Assembly: GCA_963205235.1 (NCBI GenBank)
Contig: CAUJIP010000029.1
Coordinates: forward strand, 1-64,000
Length of the DNA stretch: 64,000 nucleotides
Source: Pseudomonadota bacterium
GTDB lineage: Bacteria; Pseudomonadota; Alphaproteobacteria; Rhodobacterales; Rhodobacteraceae
Direction: 5' to 3'
Of this stretch, positions 63,827 to 64,000 are shown in pieces (position 1 is the first letter of the stretch; the number at the start of each line of letters is the position of its first letter). Position numbers and translations under genes: made by a program. The notes under the pieces are model-generated. The model saw nothing but the letters and a program-made list of their open reading frames with translations. It had not been told where the DNA came from and ran no database searches.

Positions 63827-64000
63827 CTGGCGGTCCGATAACTTTGAATAGAGCGTCGCGCCCTTGGCGCGCGCCTTGGTTGTATTCACAGAAAATGGCC
63901 GGTTGAGTCTGACGATTTCACGCAGATGCGACCGGTTTACACGCATGCTTTGCTTGTAAGACCGAAAAGATTCGATCAAATTTTCAGTGTTGTATCTGTG
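63827..64000. other. Right-edge non-coding stretch
   Basis: The last 174 bases are lower in GC than the rest and contain no reading frame with recognisable similarity. A short GCGCG-rich inverted repeat lies near 63853-63878. The end may be the upstream region of a gene beyond the window. Confidence 0.4.

Noticed and set aside
63782-63979. Sixty-five-codon minus-strand frame at the right edge
   Set aside because: It runs into the gcdH hairpin and 3' end, has a basic low-information product and no ribosome site I can see.

Overview
This is a GC-rich, gene-dense bacterial chromosome segment that reads as the core genome of an alphaproteobacterium of the Rhodobacteraceae type. The basis is a CtrA response regulator next to a SciP-type (DUF1153) inhibitor, LpxI instead of LpxH, a DUF2849 / siroheme sulfite reductase / CysH / DUF934 / Fpr sulfur cluster, and peptide-transporter parts with a family-typical Tat leader. 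I see no rRNA, tRNA, CRISPR array, insertion sequence or prophage, and no gap longer than about 240 bases.

Layout. 1-2441: end of ilvB, a GT87-like membrane protein, ilvN and a small secreted protein. 2571-5391 (minus): an excalibur-motif secreted protein and the cytochrome c maturation pair ccmF-ccmH. 5567-7535: arginase and ornithine cyclodeaminase, a two-step route from arginine to proline. 7648-11051: gyrA with a tail of three tiny coupled genes. 11171-15480: two DoxX proteins, trmFO, gluQ, hisI, a NifU-type protein and a 40-residue membrane peptide. 15642-20990 (minus): recG-ligA, then ctrA and sciP. 21114-22771: mnmA and a DUF2059 protein.

22695-34821 (minus) is the conserved envelope and translation superoperon, transcribed pyrH, frr, uppS, cdsA, dxr, rseP, bamA, skp, fabZ, lpxA, lpxI, lpxB. 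It joins nucleotide and isoprenoid precursor supply to phospholipid, outer-membrane protein and lipid A assembly; lpxD is not in it. miaA diverges from it. 35957-43148 holds an AraC regulator and a complete peptide-type ABC importer with a Tat-exported binding protein, two permeases and one double-ATPase protein. 43200-44919 is an Lrp regulator facing phenylalanine hydroxylase and its pterin dehydratase.

44925-51625 contains a lytic transglycosylase, ssb, a SufT-like protein, a two-gene unit of a class III cyclase-like/HTH protein and a DUF3307 membrane protein behind iterated palindromic sites, a SufA-like carrier, tpiA, a DMT transporter and a cytochrome P450. 51801-56417 is assimilatory sulfate reduction with its own Lrp regulator. 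56573-63807 holds an Ala-rich anchored protein, infC with an apparent AUA start, an orphan XdhC, a very long Ala/Glu/Gln-repeat OmpA-family protein, and a LysR gene divergent from glutaryl-CoA dehydrogenase.

The most promising unusual item is the cyclase-like/HTH plus DUF3307 pair at 46747-48291. It keeps the two metal-binding aspartates of class III nucleotidyl cyclases at their usual spacing, carries its own DNA-binding segment, overlaps the membrane-protein gene, and is preceded by three copies of one operator-like motif.
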